From: Cololabis saira
Lineage: Eukaryota > Chordata > Actinopteri > Beloniformes > Belonidae
Direction of reading: 5' to 3'
Length of the DNA: 64,000 bases
Assembly: GCF_033807715.1 (NCBI RefSeq)
Contig: NC_084592.1
Coordinates: 29,274,419-29,338,418, forward strand
In this document: piece after piece, positions 1 through 11,260 of the stretch
How the letters are laid out: each line of letters begins with the position of its first letter
How positions within the stretch are numbered: position 1 is the stretch's first letter
Made by a program: the position numbers and the translations under genes
The notes under the pieces: model-generated
The model's input: only the letters and a program-made list of their open reading frames with translations
The model's database searches: none
What the model was told of the DNA's origin: nothing

Positions 1-639
1 AAGCGTGACAGTGCTCAGCTACTGCTGTAATGATGGATCAGCAAAGCAAGAATGATGTGAAGAGAGGCTTCGTTAGGCATCACAGAGGATGCAGTGGTGG
101 AAAGGCTGGCAATCCTCCAAATCCCACATGACACTGAAGGTGAGCCTCCACGGCGATGAGTGACCTGCCACTGCACAGGGTTACACTACGAGACCATAAC
201 GCTGTCATTTGAAATGACATCTCACTTAAATTTCAAAGAACGCCTCTTTTTTTGCCTCTGCTGTAATTAGGGCCACGACAATGAGAGGAATCTACAGCTG
301 ACAAAGTCTTTCAGCGATAATTGATTCGGCTGTGAAAAAAGCAATCCTTTCAGCAGTCTCGCCTTGTGTTTTTGCTATTGTATTTCAAAAGTGTGTGTCT
401 CTATTTCTATTGTGTGCGTGAAAGAAATGTTTCATTACTAGGTAAAAAAAATACTGTCAGAAAGTTTCTTGGCGCTTCACAAAATGTGCCTAAAAAGCAA
501 AAGTACCCATTTCACTGTTCTTTTTCTCCTATTTTGTATAAGTTGATTAACTTTCTTGCATCCCGTCTCTGAGGATGGAAGAAAGTTTGTGTAAGAAGCA
601 AGAAGTAAAGCAAACCTGAGGGAACATGAGTATGTGCTC
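1..639. other. Intergenic DNA, nothing recognised
   Basis: AT-rich sequence with many stops in all frames. I see no repeat family, gene or RNA in it. The short open frames are not supported by any motif. Confidence 0.6.
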
Positions 640-879
640 CTTTTTCTACGCTCTTTTACAGCAGTAACAGCTGGGAGTCTCTTGGGGTTTGTACTTAGAT
701 TCGCAGCCTCTGGGATTTTTGCTCATTCCTCAACACAGATCTACTGATTGAAGCTGGATGGATCTGGACTTCAGACAAGATAATTTCACTATATTGAAGT
801 GTTTCCTCAGTTAACCACTTAATCTTAACAGGAAACATATTATGTAATTTTTTCAAAAGTAGACCCAGTGTTCTCAGGT

Positions 880-1040
880 TTTAATAAAATGCTGGGATGT
901 GCTGTTATCAAAATACCACACAAATACACCAGAAAAGCAGCCTTTTCAGCCACGTCATCACAGCTCAGTTTATAGCAGCTGGTTTTAAAGGGTGGAGTCA
1001 GCCACTCCACTTAACGCTGCCCCCTCTATATCGCTGAGGT
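880..1040 (+). repeat. Fragment of dispersed TTAA-type repeat
   Basis: It contains CAGCCTTTTCAGCCACGTC, then AGCAGCTGGTTTTAAAG and GGTGGAGTCAGCCACTCCAC. The same core recurs at 2330-2545 (inverted), 17850-17895, 23485-24105 (longest copy) and 43530-43590 (inverted). It sits between two blocks of the older Tc1-like relic, so it probably inserted later. Confidence 0.6.
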
Positions 1041-1127
1041 GCGTTCAGGAAATGCATCAAGAACTTGATTTGGGTGGAGACTAAGATAGTAAAGATGGAT
1101 GATTCTATTCTGATCTGGTGTCACGTT

Positions 1128-1755
1128 CAGGCCGCCGCAAGGGGTGTGCGAACCGTGCGACCGCACAGGGCCTCGCGCCCCAAGGGGCCTCGCGCTATGG
1201 GCCGTTTTTTTTTTTCAAATTTTTTTTTTGTTTTTTCCCTTATAAAAATCAACAGTCACGTTCCATTATAGACCTAAATGTGTACTAGTCTGTGCATATC
1301 AATAAATATATGTGCAATGATGCGCGTGTCTGTTGTTCAACACAACTGATCAGACCAAGCGCAGACACAAGCTGCTCTGATCCAGACGGGTGGAGTTGGA
1401 ACAAACTGTCACACAATGTCAAGAGAACGAGACAGAATCAGGAAATTTCCATCAGGGGATGAAAAAAGAAAAAAAAGAAAGAAAATGGAAGAGTTTAATG
1501 CCTCTCTGAAAGGCTCGTTTGATAAATTTGTTACAAAAATCACCGATCCGACCGGGTCTCAAGCAGCCGCGGGGCCCCGCGTCGAGGCAAGCCCAAATGA
1601 TGATGAGGCAGGGGAAAGTATCCAGTATTTTGCTAATTGGAGAGTTAAAATTGCGCATATAGACACCCGATCTGACCCGAAAAACCCCAGAAATTTTTCG
1701 AGGGCCCCCCCCGGCCATTTCGCACAGGGCCTCGCAAATCTCCCAGGCAGCTCTG
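1128..1755 (+). mobile_element. Decayed, internally deleted hAT-like element
   Basis: GC-rich ends surround an AT-rich core. The left end begins CAGGCCGCCGCAAGGGG and the right end finishes CTCCCAGGCAGCTCTG; both contain CGCACAGGGCCTCGC in the same orientation (near 1163 and 1720). The terminal match is only about 10 bp and imperfect, and I see no 8-bp target duplication, so the limits are approximate. The interior encodes the start of a transposase-like protein (1416-1799). The remaining transposase domains are missing, so the copy is non-autonomous. Confidence 0.5.
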
Positions 1756-1799
1756 CTTATGCTGGTGAAGTATACACATATACCTTTTGTGACACATAG
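1416..1799 (+). pseudogene. N-terminal piece of hAT/ZMYM-type transposase
   Basis: A 127-codon frame starts MSRERDRIRKFPSGDEKRKK, a lysine-rich N-terminus like those of fish ZMYM1-like proteins derived from hAT transposases. Residues 1-70 look protein-like and hydrophilic. After about residue 75 the frame runs into the terminal GC-rich end of the element (NPRNFSRAPPGHFAQGLANL) and ends 44 nt beyond it, so the C-terminal half is not real coding sequence. No TTF zinc finger, RNase H-like domain or dimerisation domain is present. I read it as a truncated transposase remnant. Confidence 0.45.
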
Positions 1800-1980
1800 T
1801 TATGACATAATGTGAAGTAGTGGCTTGGTTTTGTTTTCTAATGTTTTTTAAAAACAAACAATAGTTTTTAACTAAACCGCATTAATGTGGACACAATTTG
1901 AACTGCTCACTGAATTATCACTGAGTTACCTCAAAGTCTTAGATTTAGTCACTTCAGGTACTAGTACCTATGATTGAAAG

Positions 1981-2005
1981 CCCCCCCCCCCCCCCCCCCC
2001 CCCCC
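1981..2005. repeat. (C)25 homopolymer
   Basis: Twenty-five consecutive C on the plus strand, so a G-tract on the minus strand with strong quadruplex potential. Its length is likely to be unstable and prone to sequencing error. Confidence 0.95.
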
Positions 2006-2329
2006 ACAATGAAGTTAATGGTTTATGGTATATCTTGTTTAACTGTATGCTTTAGGTCACTGTCATGTTGAAAGATTAACCGTCATCCTAGGCTGAATTC
2101 TCTGGAAGACTGCTACATGTTTTCTTCAGCAAGCTGTCTGTATTTAACACCAGCCACACTTGGTAAAAATTACATTTTTGGTTTTTGATCAAATTTATGT
2201 GGGTGTTTGAAGGTACTACCAAGTCACAGACAAACAAAACAATCCCTGATAACACAAACTTGTCTCTTTATTTGAGGTATCCGTGGTGTTAAAAATTCCT
2301 CATTCAGTGATTAAACCAGATTTCTAAAG

Positions 2330-2545
2330 CCACTGACATCAGAGAGCCCGGCCAGAGCAGAATTATCCAGCCGTCGCATGTTTTTGTCCGGCCAACTTCA
2401 TGACATGCAGCATTAACTGAACCTCAGAAGGGCAAAGCTCCAACTCTGACTTCAAAAGAGGCAGACACAACTGATGAGGCTGGAGTTAAATCGAATGTCT
2501 GACTCCACCTCTTAAAACCCGCCGCTATGACTCGGATTGCAATAA
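2330..2545 (-). repeat. Inverted fragment of dispersed TTAA-type repeat
   Basis: On the minus strand it reads GGGTTTTAAGAGGTGGAGTC, matching the core at 880-1040 and 23485-24105. It lies between two blocks of the Tc1-like relic and appears to have inserted into it. Confidence 0.5.
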
Positions 2546-3091
2546 CATGTTTGAATAAATTCTGACCCATTTCCCAGGCTCTGCAATTCAAAACGATCCA
2601 CATCATGATGCCACCACCACGATGCTTCACGGTGGGAATGGTAATCTCAGGATGAGAGGTGTTGCTTTGCCCCACATACGGCCATTTTCTTGTTGCATAA
2701 AACATTTTTGCTACATTGAACTGAGTACCTTGTTCTTCCACATGTTTGAGGAGTCACCCAAATACATAAAAGGCAATATATTTTAGCAAATCTTCTTTTT
2801 GTTGGTGCAGAGTTTAATATAAAAAGTAAAACAGACTCATGAATCATGCATTATGATGACTATTATAATTACTTGATTCCGTCCACTGGGCATGGGGGCA
2901 TTTTTGTTTCCCAGTATGTCTTATTAAACCAGCATGCAGGATGCATTATAGCATAAAATACTTCCTTTTTTGAGGCGTTGCTTAATAAATCTCAGCTTTG
3001 TGGGTGGCTTGTAATGCTTCTCTGGCAACACTCCCATCTCTGCAGTTCCTTCAGGGGGGCCTTTAGCTAGCCTTTTGAAATAGCTTCATTA

Positions 3092-3250
<159 letters not shown>

Positions 3251-3590
3251 ATTTTCATCGTATGTAGGTACACTTCAACTATGAGAGACAAAATGAAAAA
3301 AAAAAATATCCAGAAAATCACATTGTCTGATTTTTAAAGAATTTATTTGCAAACTATAGTGGAAAATAAGAATTTGGTCAATAGCAAAAGTTCATCTCCA
3401 TACTTTGTTATATACCCTTTGTTGGCAATGACAGAGGTCAAACGTTTTCTGTAAATCTTTTCATGGTTTTCACACACTGTTGCTGGTATTTTGGTCCATT
3501 CCTCCATGAAGATCTCCTCTAGAGCAGTTTTTTGGGGCTGTCGCTAGGCAACTGGTGACTGACTAAATACTTTTTTGCCCTACTGTATGT
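3251..3590 (-). mobile_element. Deleted Tc1-like element, one end lost
   Basis: The right edge carries a typical Tc1-like terminus; on the minus strand it starts TACAGTAGGGCAAAAAAGTA, next to a TA. Internally it keeps the last part of the transposase frame (3343-3541) followed by the usual 3' untranslated sequence, which on the minus strand includes CTCTCATAGTTGAAGTGTAC. The other terminal repeat is missing: the element stops where (TCTA)n begins. About 1 kb of the standard element, between the 5' terminus and the transposase C-terminus, has been deleted. It belongs to a different Tc1 subfamily from the relic at 640-2830. Confidence 0.8.
3343..3541 (-). pseudogene. Tc1 transposase C-terminal fragment
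   Basis: The minus strand reads an uninterrupted frame [20 protein letters not shown] and continues through the Tc1 C-terminal motif [20 protein letters not shown] to a stop at 3343-3345. These are roughly the last 65 residues of a Tc1-like transposase, after the catalytic DDE core, so the fragment cannot act. Upstream the frame hits a stop at the deletion junction with the 5' terminus. The intact frame suggests a fairly young deletion derivative. Confidence 0.8.
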
Positions 3591-3595
3591 GTACA

Positions 3596-3868
<273 letters not shown>

Positions 3869-3872
<4 letters not shown>

Positions 3873-4685
3873 GTGTGTATATATACATGTACATGGCCGT
3901 GTCATATGAAAGCCATAATATTTCTAGGTTGTAAGACAACCAAAGAGGAAAAGGATATTAAAGAATGGGACTTGGGGGGAAGCTTTTGCAAGGTATCGAC
4001 CCTTGCGCTTTTCTCTATCAGCTTAACAAAAAAAACAAACAGTTAATACTTTAATTTGTGTAGTTCCTAAGAGTATGTGTATGTGCAATGTATGAGGTAC
4101 TGTAGGTGATATTTAATACACATGACTGTCATCGTCACATACTTGTTAAATGTCAGCTTATATATGATACTACTGAGCCCAAGTTTCATTACGATCAATA
4201 AAACTCAATTGTATTGTTGATGCTGCGAGGGAAGTTCTTTCGGAAAGACACACCAAGATTAACAATAGGCAGGAATCATATTAAAACAAAAACTTTTAAT
4301 AGTTTTCAGAAACACTCTCAAAGCATGAATGCATTATAGCTGATGAAGAGATTCCACACGAGGGAATCTCTAAACGCTGATCTGCTGAAGTAATCTGCAG
4401 AGCTACACACCACTTGGGGCTAGTGGAGAAAAATATTTTTGTATCATGGGTTAACTTCCAAAGATTATGCAACACTGATTTTAAATGTGCAAAAGCCACC
4501 CTTAAGACAAGATTAGGCGTACAATGAAAATAGCCGCATTATCATAAAAAGCATCTAAATGAGAACATTTTTAACATGAAAGGAGATAGCAAGAAGCACT
4601 GAGGAACTCAGATGAAGCCAAACTTCTGAACTTCTGAAGATTTTCTCTTATCCACCAATTGAAAAAGAAAAAGATATCACATTTG
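3869..4685. other. Intergenic DNA, nothing recognised
   Basis: No gene or repeat family recognised. One small inverted repeat with 9-bp arms (AGAGATTCC at 4347-4355 and its complement at 4363-4371) is the only structure noted. Confidence 0.55.
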
Positions 4686-4995
4686 TACTCCGATGGGAGT
4701 CTTTCTGTGTGGAGTTTGCATGTTCTCCCTGTGCTTGCGTGGGTTCTCACCGGGCTCTCCGGCTTCCTCCCACTGTTCAAAAACATGCATGTTAGGTTTA
4801 TTGATGATTCTAAATTGCCCGTAGGTGTGAGTGGGAGTGTGTTTGGTTGTTGTTTGTCTGTATATGTGGTCCAGGGTGGACCCCGGCCTCTGGCCTGTCA
4901 TGAGCTGGGATGGGCTCCAGCAGACCCCCGTGACCTGGTACAGGATGGATTGTACTCTGTGCGTGGGACCATCAATGATCTCTCACCGCATACAA
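4686..4995 (+). repeat. SINE-like fish retroelement, body and tail
   Basis: It contains the widespread fish motifs GTGTGGAGTTTGCATGTTCT, AAAAACATGCATGTTAGGTT, TCTAAATTGCCCGTAGGTGT and GAGCTGGGATGGGCTCCAGC in the usual order. This is the longest plus-strand copy in the window. A tRNA-like head of the same family is seen at 40828-40911. Assignment to a named family is not attempted. The apparent 124-codon frame (4659-5033) is a by-product. Confidence 0.8.
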
Positions 4996-6414
4996 GATCT
5001 CCATCTCGATGCCTAGGTTCCATGCATTTTTAATAAGGGCTCTCACTTTCTACACAATAGGCACTATACCAGCTGAGTGCAGCCTCAACACATGCAGCCT
5101 CAACACATCCTTGTCTTACCCAGACAAGCGTGCACAAACACTCATACATGCTTGTGTCAGAAATCGCCTCTTGATAATCCTTTTCTCAGCCGTTTCTCTG
5201 CTTGCGCACAGAGGGGTGGGGAAGTGTTAAATGGCAGTTACAAGGGTGTGTGTACGAATGTGTGTACCAGCACCTGAGTGTGTCCCTCCTGTGTGCGTCT
5301 GAGGATACTTTCCTAGCAGGATGTGTCGTATTGATTAGTTCCCTGCGATTTCCCTCCAATCAAAGCTTCCCCACCTCCAGACTGTCTGCAGGCTCCCAAC
5401 TGAAAAGGCTGTTTTACACACATATCGACACTTATGCATTCACACACACACATGCACCGCACACATGGACACACATGCAAGAGCAACTAAGGCCAACATA
5501 TCCACTAACTGTTTCATGTTGTCTACAAATCCCCAGCAGCAAACCTCATTGCAACTGAACATAGCATTGATTTTCATAATCCTTTGCCTCAAATTTCACT
5601 GTAATCCTTTGAAAAACTGAGCTAGTGAGGCAAACAGACACACAAGCAGAGTAGAGGACAGACGAACAGTGACCGACAGAAACAAACTGGAATGTCTTAG
5701 CGGAAGAAAAAGGTATAAACAGAAAAGAATCCAATAAACCAACAAACACAGGATAAAATAACCCTGCGGTCTTTTGAGGCAATAAATGTTAATAGTACAG
5801 CAATCATTGATGTATAGTCGGGGCGAAGCAGACAATGTGTCAGGCACAGACTTCCCACAAACTTCTACAGGTGTTTAATAAAAAAATAAAAAAAGTCAGA
5901 CAAACATATTCACAAAACAGAGAAAGCTAAAAACAAACACATTTATCACTCTGGGAACATCCTGGATAGCATTACATTTGATCCAACAGTTGGGTAACAT
6001 TAAGAACTGAGCTCATATAAGCACCTGGATTTCCAAACACTTCACCCGCTAATACATATCTTGTTTCAATGTTGTAAAAATGTCTAATGTAATAATTGAA
6101 ATGTATTCAATAAGCAGATAAAGTTGTAGAAATCCAGAGTTGCTGGTATGTCACAGTTATGTGCTTGATACCTTTTCTATCGCCATTTTTGAAACCACAT
6201 ATTTCATTATACACAATATATGTACTTTTTATGTCGCAGTATGTACCTTATACTGTATTTGTTGCTACATCATGATGGAGTTTTTTTTCCTATCAGGTTT
6301 TTTTTCCAAACGATTGGGCTCCTTGTTAAGCCCCCGCCCCTTTTTATGAGCTGACATTACATGAATTTTAAGTACAATAATTGGAATGAACTGCACGTAC
6401 ATTTGTACCCTATG
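4996..6414. other. Intergenic DNA with CA/TG-rich stretch
   Basis: No gene recognised. A tandem duplication of the 15-mer TGCAGCCTCAACACA occupies 5078-5107, and 5220-5480 is CA/TG-rich. The open frames show no motif. Confidence 0.5.
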
Positions 6415-6560
6415 TGGCCCTGTAATGAACTGGTGGTTTGGTGATTTGCCCAGGGTGTACCTCCCTCTGGTATAGTGTCCAGCAGATCCCCGTGACCCTG
6501 AATATTAGAAAGCAGGTATAGATAATGGATAACTGCATGTATAGATAGATGGATGGAAGT
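6415..6560 (+). repeat. SINE-like retroelement, 3' tail fragment
   Basis: It contains GCCCAGGGTGTACCTCCCTC and CCAGCAGATCCCCGTGACCC, and ends in a GATAATGGATAACTG...GATGGATGG tail typical of the family's 3' end. Confidence 0.7.
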
Positions 6561-6624
6561 TGCTCCGACCACTTATGCCTGTGCCTGTGCATTGCATTAT
6601 GGGATATAGATAGGATCTCTACCG

Positions 6625-7151
6625 TAGGGATGGGAATCGAGAACCGGAACTTGTTCAAAACCGGTTCGCAGTGTTTCAATTTCTTGGAATAAGCCAGCAG
6701 TCAATAGTAAACATGGCGCCGAAGCGATACAAACAGTTAAAATTCTGGTTACATTTCAGTAAAAAAGATGCTAACAGGGCAACTTGCAATACTTGCCAAG
6801 TGAATATTTCGTCAAAGGGAGGAAATACAAGCAACATGCAAAAAAATGTGCGCACACAGCATGCAATAACAATCAATGAATGTCACATTTTCGATCCACT
6901 TCAGACTAACCAGTAGTCAGTAATTCTCAATCCAGTAGCAGCAGCAGCAACTTTAGCATGTCCTTGGCTAATAATACTGCAGCTAACTAATTAACTAATG
7001 AACACTGCTTATCATATTAGCACCATTATGCTTCATTGTTGTCCTTTTTTTCCAAATGAGAATCAATAAGGGAATCGATAAAGAACCGAATCGTTAAGCA
7101 GAATCAAAAATAACATTGGAATCGTAAAAATCGTATCACTTCCCATCCCTA
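6625..7151 (+). mobile_element. Deleted hAT element with BED-finger fragment
   Basis: The ends form a short terminal inverted repeat: TAGGGATGGGAATCG at the left, and TAGGGATGGGAAGTG read from the right on the minus strand. Sub-terminal sequence at both ends is rich in GAATCG and GAACCG. At 527 bp it is far shorter than an autonomous hAT (usually over 2.5 kb) and keeps only the first coding part (6713-6916). No clean 8-bp target duplication remains (CTCTACCG against GATATATG). Confidence 0.75.
6713..6916 (+). pseudogene. BED zinc-finger fragment of hAT transposase
   Basis: The frame from the ATG at 6713 begins MAPKRYKQLKFWLHFSK. It holds a BED-type finger: Cys25 and Cys28 (CNTC), a GGNTSN loop at 36-41, and His50. 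The first zinc-binding His of the usual C-x2-C...H-x4-H pattern is Asn45 here, so zinc binding is probably lost. A stop follows residue 67 and the catalytic RNase H-like domain is absent. An in-frame start at 6671 also exists, but the MAPKR start matches BED-finger transposases better. BED domains bind transposon ends in the family; this one is a remnant. Confidence 0.7.
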
Positions 7152-7517
7152 GATATATGATATGTAGCCTAATGCAGACTGGCCGGGTGCATACGGGAAA
7201 TATTTCTGAAAGTACAGTAATATACCATCTGGGTATTTTCCGTATACTATGTATACAGTTTGGTAAAATCAAGGCATAATGAGTATTGCATGTAGTTTCG
7301 TATGTGGAGTGATTTCAAATACCAAAAGCATTAAAAGGCACATTTCCTGTTTAGCTGATTGGATGTGTTGGGATTATTTTGGGACATCAAAAGACACCAC
7401 ATATCCAGACTTGAAAGACAACATTTTTGGATTCATATTAAGAGGGATTGAGATTGTTTCTGATATGTGGACTTCAGGAAAATGATTATGGGACACTGGA
7501 TTGTCATTTTAAATCCC
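7152..7517. other. Intergenic DNA, nothing recognised
   Basis: A 68-codon frame at 7279-7485 has no motif I recognise and no splice or promoter context. I do not call it a gene. Confidence 0.5.
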
Positions 7518-7615
7518 ATTCATCCATAATCTACACCCACGTCATCTGGTACAGGGTCGCAGAGGATTGGAGAATTGGAGTGGTGGCCTATCCCAGCTGT
7601 CAGCTGGAGTCTCTT
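7518..7615 (-). repeat. SINE-like retroelement, inverted 3' fragment
   Basis: On the minus strand it gives the family's 3' end: CCAGCTGACAGCTGGGATAG, a TGTACCAGATGACG region and a final ATTATGGATGAATGGG. Only about 100 bp remain. Confidence 0.6.
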
Positions 7616-10004
7616 GTTTTCACAGTGTGTAGTTGGTGCTTTTTGATGACAGGGAGAAAGTTTAGGCAGTGCGGCATGACTGCGAGGCAAATCCTCAGAA
7701 AGAGAGCTCAGACGAGGGTTTTCTATCCAGGTGGGAGTTGGGGGGGGGGGGCAATAAGTCATGCTACATCTGTTTTGATGGTGTACCAGGGAGGGGTGCC
7801 AGGGTGGGGTGAGCACCTCCAAATATAGAAATTCAATTTGTGGTGAGCATAGTTTTATAGTGGTGTGCATCAAGAAGTAAATGAATGTATGGAGAAAAGC
7901 GCTGTGCCCCGACTGTTGGACATAAACAAGATGCTCTCTCTTCATCGTGACTCCAGCGCCACCAGCAGCCAGTCAAAATCATACTGGTGTGTTAGTTTAT
8001 TTTTGCTCTAATATTTGACCCCCTTATAGTTAATTAGTTAGCTAGTAGGTGTAGATGGTCTTGGTCTTTTTGTCTCAAGAAAAGCAGTCTGTTTGGAGAG
8101 AGTAAATGACCAAAAAGGTGCCAAATACCAAAAATGACTACAAAGAACTGTAATTCAAAAAAAGGCCATGGAAGGTTGAAAACAACAATGAAGCAAAACA
8201 ACCTCAAAAGAACTCAAAATGTCTGTAAATAGACATGAAATGATATGTCTCACCTCAACTGCTACAAAATAACCACAGAGTTATTACAAAGTGAATCAAA
8301 AACCTCTCCCAAGAGAGGCAATGCTTCTTCAAAACTTCACAAAACAAGTTTACAAAAGACAGTAAAGTAAGAAGAAAAGTGAAACTACAAATTAATTCTG
8401 TCTTGTTTGTGTGCAGATAGGGAAGCAGCGAGGGTCGAAAGTCCATTCTTCCATGAGCTGGCCAAGAAAGTCTGTGAACAATCCGCAGAGGATGGATTTG
8501 TATACAGTATGTGTGCATCCACAGACCCAGCTCAAGGACAGGAAAAGCACACTCCAAATTCACCTGCTGCCCTTTGCCTTGTTCTTCATCTGGCCTATCA
8601 TTGAAGCTCCCTTATGCACAGAATGGGTCTCAATGTGGACAAAGTGCTAGGCCTCTTTGAAAAGCCCCTTGATCCATTCTCAGGAGCTCTAACCCCGGCG
8701 TTTGCTCAGTAAATGTGAGGACTGGCTCGGCATCTCCTTCTTCCTTCCTTTAATTCTATCAACACCGACGGATACTATTGATGAATCTGAAAGCATGGAT
8801 TTTGGTGGGTAATTACAGTTTTACACTACAAATGGATCTAAATGTTTTTTTTTGTGACACTATTGATCCCTCTGGGACAAATTGGCATTTTTTTCCCCCT
8901 GCCGCCTCCCTCCGGAGTGCAGGGAGCTACCGAGGGGTGGCCAGCAGATTCCAAGGCTTTCTGCTGCTGCAGAGACAAGTGCAACATTCAGCCAAATGAG
9001 CTTCACACAGCCTGCAGTGTCTTAACCACAACATTGAGCACATTCTTTTGTGTAGCCTGAATCAATACAGAGAAAGAAAACAATACATTTCTAGGTGAAT
9101 CACAAATGATGACAAATGGAATCAATAGAACTTTGGGGAGAAAATGGGCTGAAATGGCAATTTTCCACTGACCAGGCACAAGCTTTCATTTCAACTGGTT
9201 GACATGCAGTCTAATAGGCTGTCAAATTTTATGAAAATAATTATTAACTTTTAAAAGATAAATACATCTAAATGCAAAGGGCACTGAGAGGGATTCTTTT
9301 TTGGAAAGGCACAGGATGTACGGTTGCCTTCAGTGGCAGCAAATCCCCTTGGATTTGCTCGCAGTTTCAAAAGGACAGAATTCTGTCCATCCGTTCTTTG
9401 ATTCTTTTGAGCGCAGCCGGATTTCAGACCTCTGAACGGCTTCCAACATGTGAAACATTTTTCAGTGATATACACCATGTAGATTTGTGTTCAAAGCTAA
9501 TTACTCTTAGTGCGTTTGGAAAAGCAGGTGAGCCAATGGAAGCTTTTCAGGTGAGACTGCATGTGGAGGTCACATTTATGCACTCCAGACAGACACACTG
9601 CAGCAGAACACTGGCTACAAAAATACACACTGATTGGACTCTACGGGCTGTTGCCAAGTTCAGATAATATTAACCCTCAAATATTAGCAAAACCCAATAG
9701 ACGGGGACTGGGTGGAGCAGAACAATTGCTTGTTATAACCACTGAGGCATGTCATAATGTAACACGATTAACAATAAATGTGGTGTGGGCCTTTCTTTGA
9801 CATCTTCCATTGTGTCCATTGTGAAGCAAAGAACTCTCCCCCTCATTGTCCATCCATTGACAACCGCATGAGTTAGCACTCTGAAGGAGATGGCTGTTAA
9901 GTACAAAAAGTACTTTTTTATAAACTTTCTATACACTCACAAAGCTAAAATGATGTTGCTTCATCTGTAGGGACCCTATCAATACTGTCACTGTTTGCCA
10001 GTCT
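7616..10004. other. Intergenic DNA with a (G)12 run
   Basis: No gene recognised. A run of 12 G lies at 7740-7751. At 8860-8880 the sequence CTATTGATCCCTCTGGGACA resembles a common fish repeat, but too little remains to assign it. The open frames at 8407-8650 and 9272-9667 have no supporting motif. Confidence 0.5.
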
Positions 10005-10100
10005 TCCATCCATCCATTCATTACCACTTATTCTTGTTCAGGGTCACAGGAATCTGCTGGGGTATATCCCCTCTCTCTTCGGTGAAAGCTACAGGATGTT
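10005..10100 (-). repeat. SINE-like retroelement, inverted 3' fragment
   Basis: It starts TTCCATCCATCCATTCATTA, followed by TTCAGGGTCACAGGAATCTG, the reverse complement of the family's 3' end and ATGG-type tail. Confidence 0.65.
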
Positions 10101-10239
10101 AGTCAGTTTATTCTGATGTCACTACATGTCCTCTAGACCAGTGTTTCCCTACCCTGTTCGTCGGGGCACACGACCCTCCATTTGATTGTTTTTTTAGATG
10201 TTTCCCTGCTCAAACAGACTTGGTTGGATCACTGTCAGC

Positions 10240-11142
10240 CAGAGGTGGACAGAGTACTCGACCCCAGTACTTGAGTAAGAGTACAAATACTACTGGTCAA
10301 AAGTTACAAGTAAAAGTAGCTCAGTCAAAATATTACTTGAGTAAGAGTAGAAAAGTACTTGCTTTTAAAGGTACTTAAGTATCCAAAAGTAAATGCTTTT
10401 AAATTTACTTTAAGTAAAAGTAAGAGTAAGAGTAAATTTCTTATTTTCCACATCAGTAAATTACTATATTTTCTAAATTAATTTAAGGATCTTTTAACTC
10501 TTGTTTCTGAGAATTCGATGTTGAGTTGTTGAAAGCAGAGAGGTAGTTCTGCTTCGGCAGACACAATAAACATTTGAAAACAAATGTCTGTGGTTTGTCT
10601 GTGCCCTCGTTTTTTACTCGGTCGAACTCAAACATTGAGTTAAGATACGGCCAAGGATTTTGTGAAAGTCCCTGCTCCGAGTCCGGGTCATTATCAGACT
10701 CAGACGACTCAGCGGATTGTCTTTCTTCTCCTGACGCAGGCGTAGCCATTGATGCGGCTCTGTCTTGACTTGTTGCGGCTCTGTCTTGACAAATGCAGGC
10801 TACTTTGGCGGTATCGTTTTGAGGAGGCTTGACATATTTCCGCTTTACGTACATCCCAGTGGAGAGCGTGCACTGTGATAGGTCTCCTCCTTTGACAAAA
10901 ACAGCTTGTGTCCAATAGGATTTTAGGGAAGAAGAAAAAAGAGCAGACCTGAAAGTAACGAGTACTTTTCAGCCTTCCTAGAAATTTACTCGAGTAAAAG
11001 TAAAAATATTTGTCTTGGAAATGTATTCAAGTAAGAGTAATAAGTACCAAAGAAATCTAATACTCAAGTAAAGTACAAATCCTCTGGATATGTACTTAAG
11101 TACAGTACTCAAGTAAATTTACTCCGTTACTGTCCACCACTG
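10240..11142 (-). mobile_element. Non-autonomous hAT with perfect 8-bp duplication
   Basis: This 903-bp element has inverted ends (CAGAGGTGGACAGAGTACTC at left; CAGTGGTGGACAGTAACGG read from the right) and a perfect target duplication CTGTCAGC at 10232-10239 and 11143-11150. Several hundred bases at each end are a degenerate mix of AGTAAAAGTA and AGTACTT motifs. The centre carries the first part of a transposase gene on the minus strand (10483-10854). The rest of the gene is deleted, so mobility would need transposase from elsewhere. The perfect duplication suggests it is younger than the MITE that hosts it. Confidence 0.9.
10483..10854 (-). pseudogene. N-terminal fragment of hAT transposase
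   Basis: A 123-codon minus-strand frame. Residues 1-40 are basic and Gln/Ala-rich. Residues 41-65 form an acidic serine stretch (GEERQSAESSESDNDPDSEQ). Then comes SMFEFDRVKN and a CLLC pair followed by SAFNNSTSN, which resembles the start of a BED-type finger. The His half of the finger and all catalytic parts are missing: after NNSTSN the frame reads into the terminal repeat region. It is a captured first exon of the parent transposase, not a functional gene. Confidence 0.6.
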
Positions 11143-11260
11143 CTGTCAGCTCGTCATCAAGGTCTACACAAGACTTTGAGGCAGGTGTGTTAAAGCAGGG
11201 CGACATCTAAATCATCCAGGACTGTTTGCCTCCACAGGGCTGGGAAACGCCGCTCTAGGC

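Larger units (their letters stand above)
640..2830 (-). pseudogene. Old Tc1-like transposase relic in three blocks
   Basis: Three blocks (about 640-765, 2035-2160 and 2585-2810) follow one another in the order expected of a single minus-strand Tc1-like element. The last block is clearest: on the minus strand it reads the Tc1-type stretch TIPTVKHRGGGIMMW, which in the family lies after the first catalytic Asp. A frame break upstream of it removes the continuity. The blocks are separated by about 1.27 kb and 0.43 kb of unrelated sequence, namely a dispersed repeat, a hAT relic and an inverted copy of the dispersed repeat. The two outer assignments rest on remembered resemblance to fish Tc1-like DNA. 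The element is dead: frameshifts, stops and insertions, with no terminal repeats seen. Confidence 0.65.
10139..11252. mobile_element. hAT-type MITE split by a later hAT insertion
   Basis: Two half-elements, 10139-10239 and 11151-11252, make a MITE of about 203 bp. The ends are inverted: CAGTGTTTCCCTACCCTG at left and CGGCGTTTCCCAGCCCTG read from the right. Flanks are CTCTAGAC (10131-10138) and CTCTAGGC (11253-11260), an 8-bp target duplication with one mismatch. Internal motifs TTTAGATGTTTCCCTGCT and AGGTGTGTTAAAGCAGGG also occur in the uninterrupted relative at 62696-62920. The younger hAT at 10240-11142 lies inside. Confidence 0.8.

Noticed and set aside
2424..2847. Two overlapping minus-strand frames as separate genes
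   Set aside because: They are two frames of one decayed Tc1-like transposase joined by a frameshift.
6617..7159. 8-bp target duplication for the 6625 hAT
   Set aside because: CTCTACCG and GATATATG do not match; the duplication has decayed or the limits are off.
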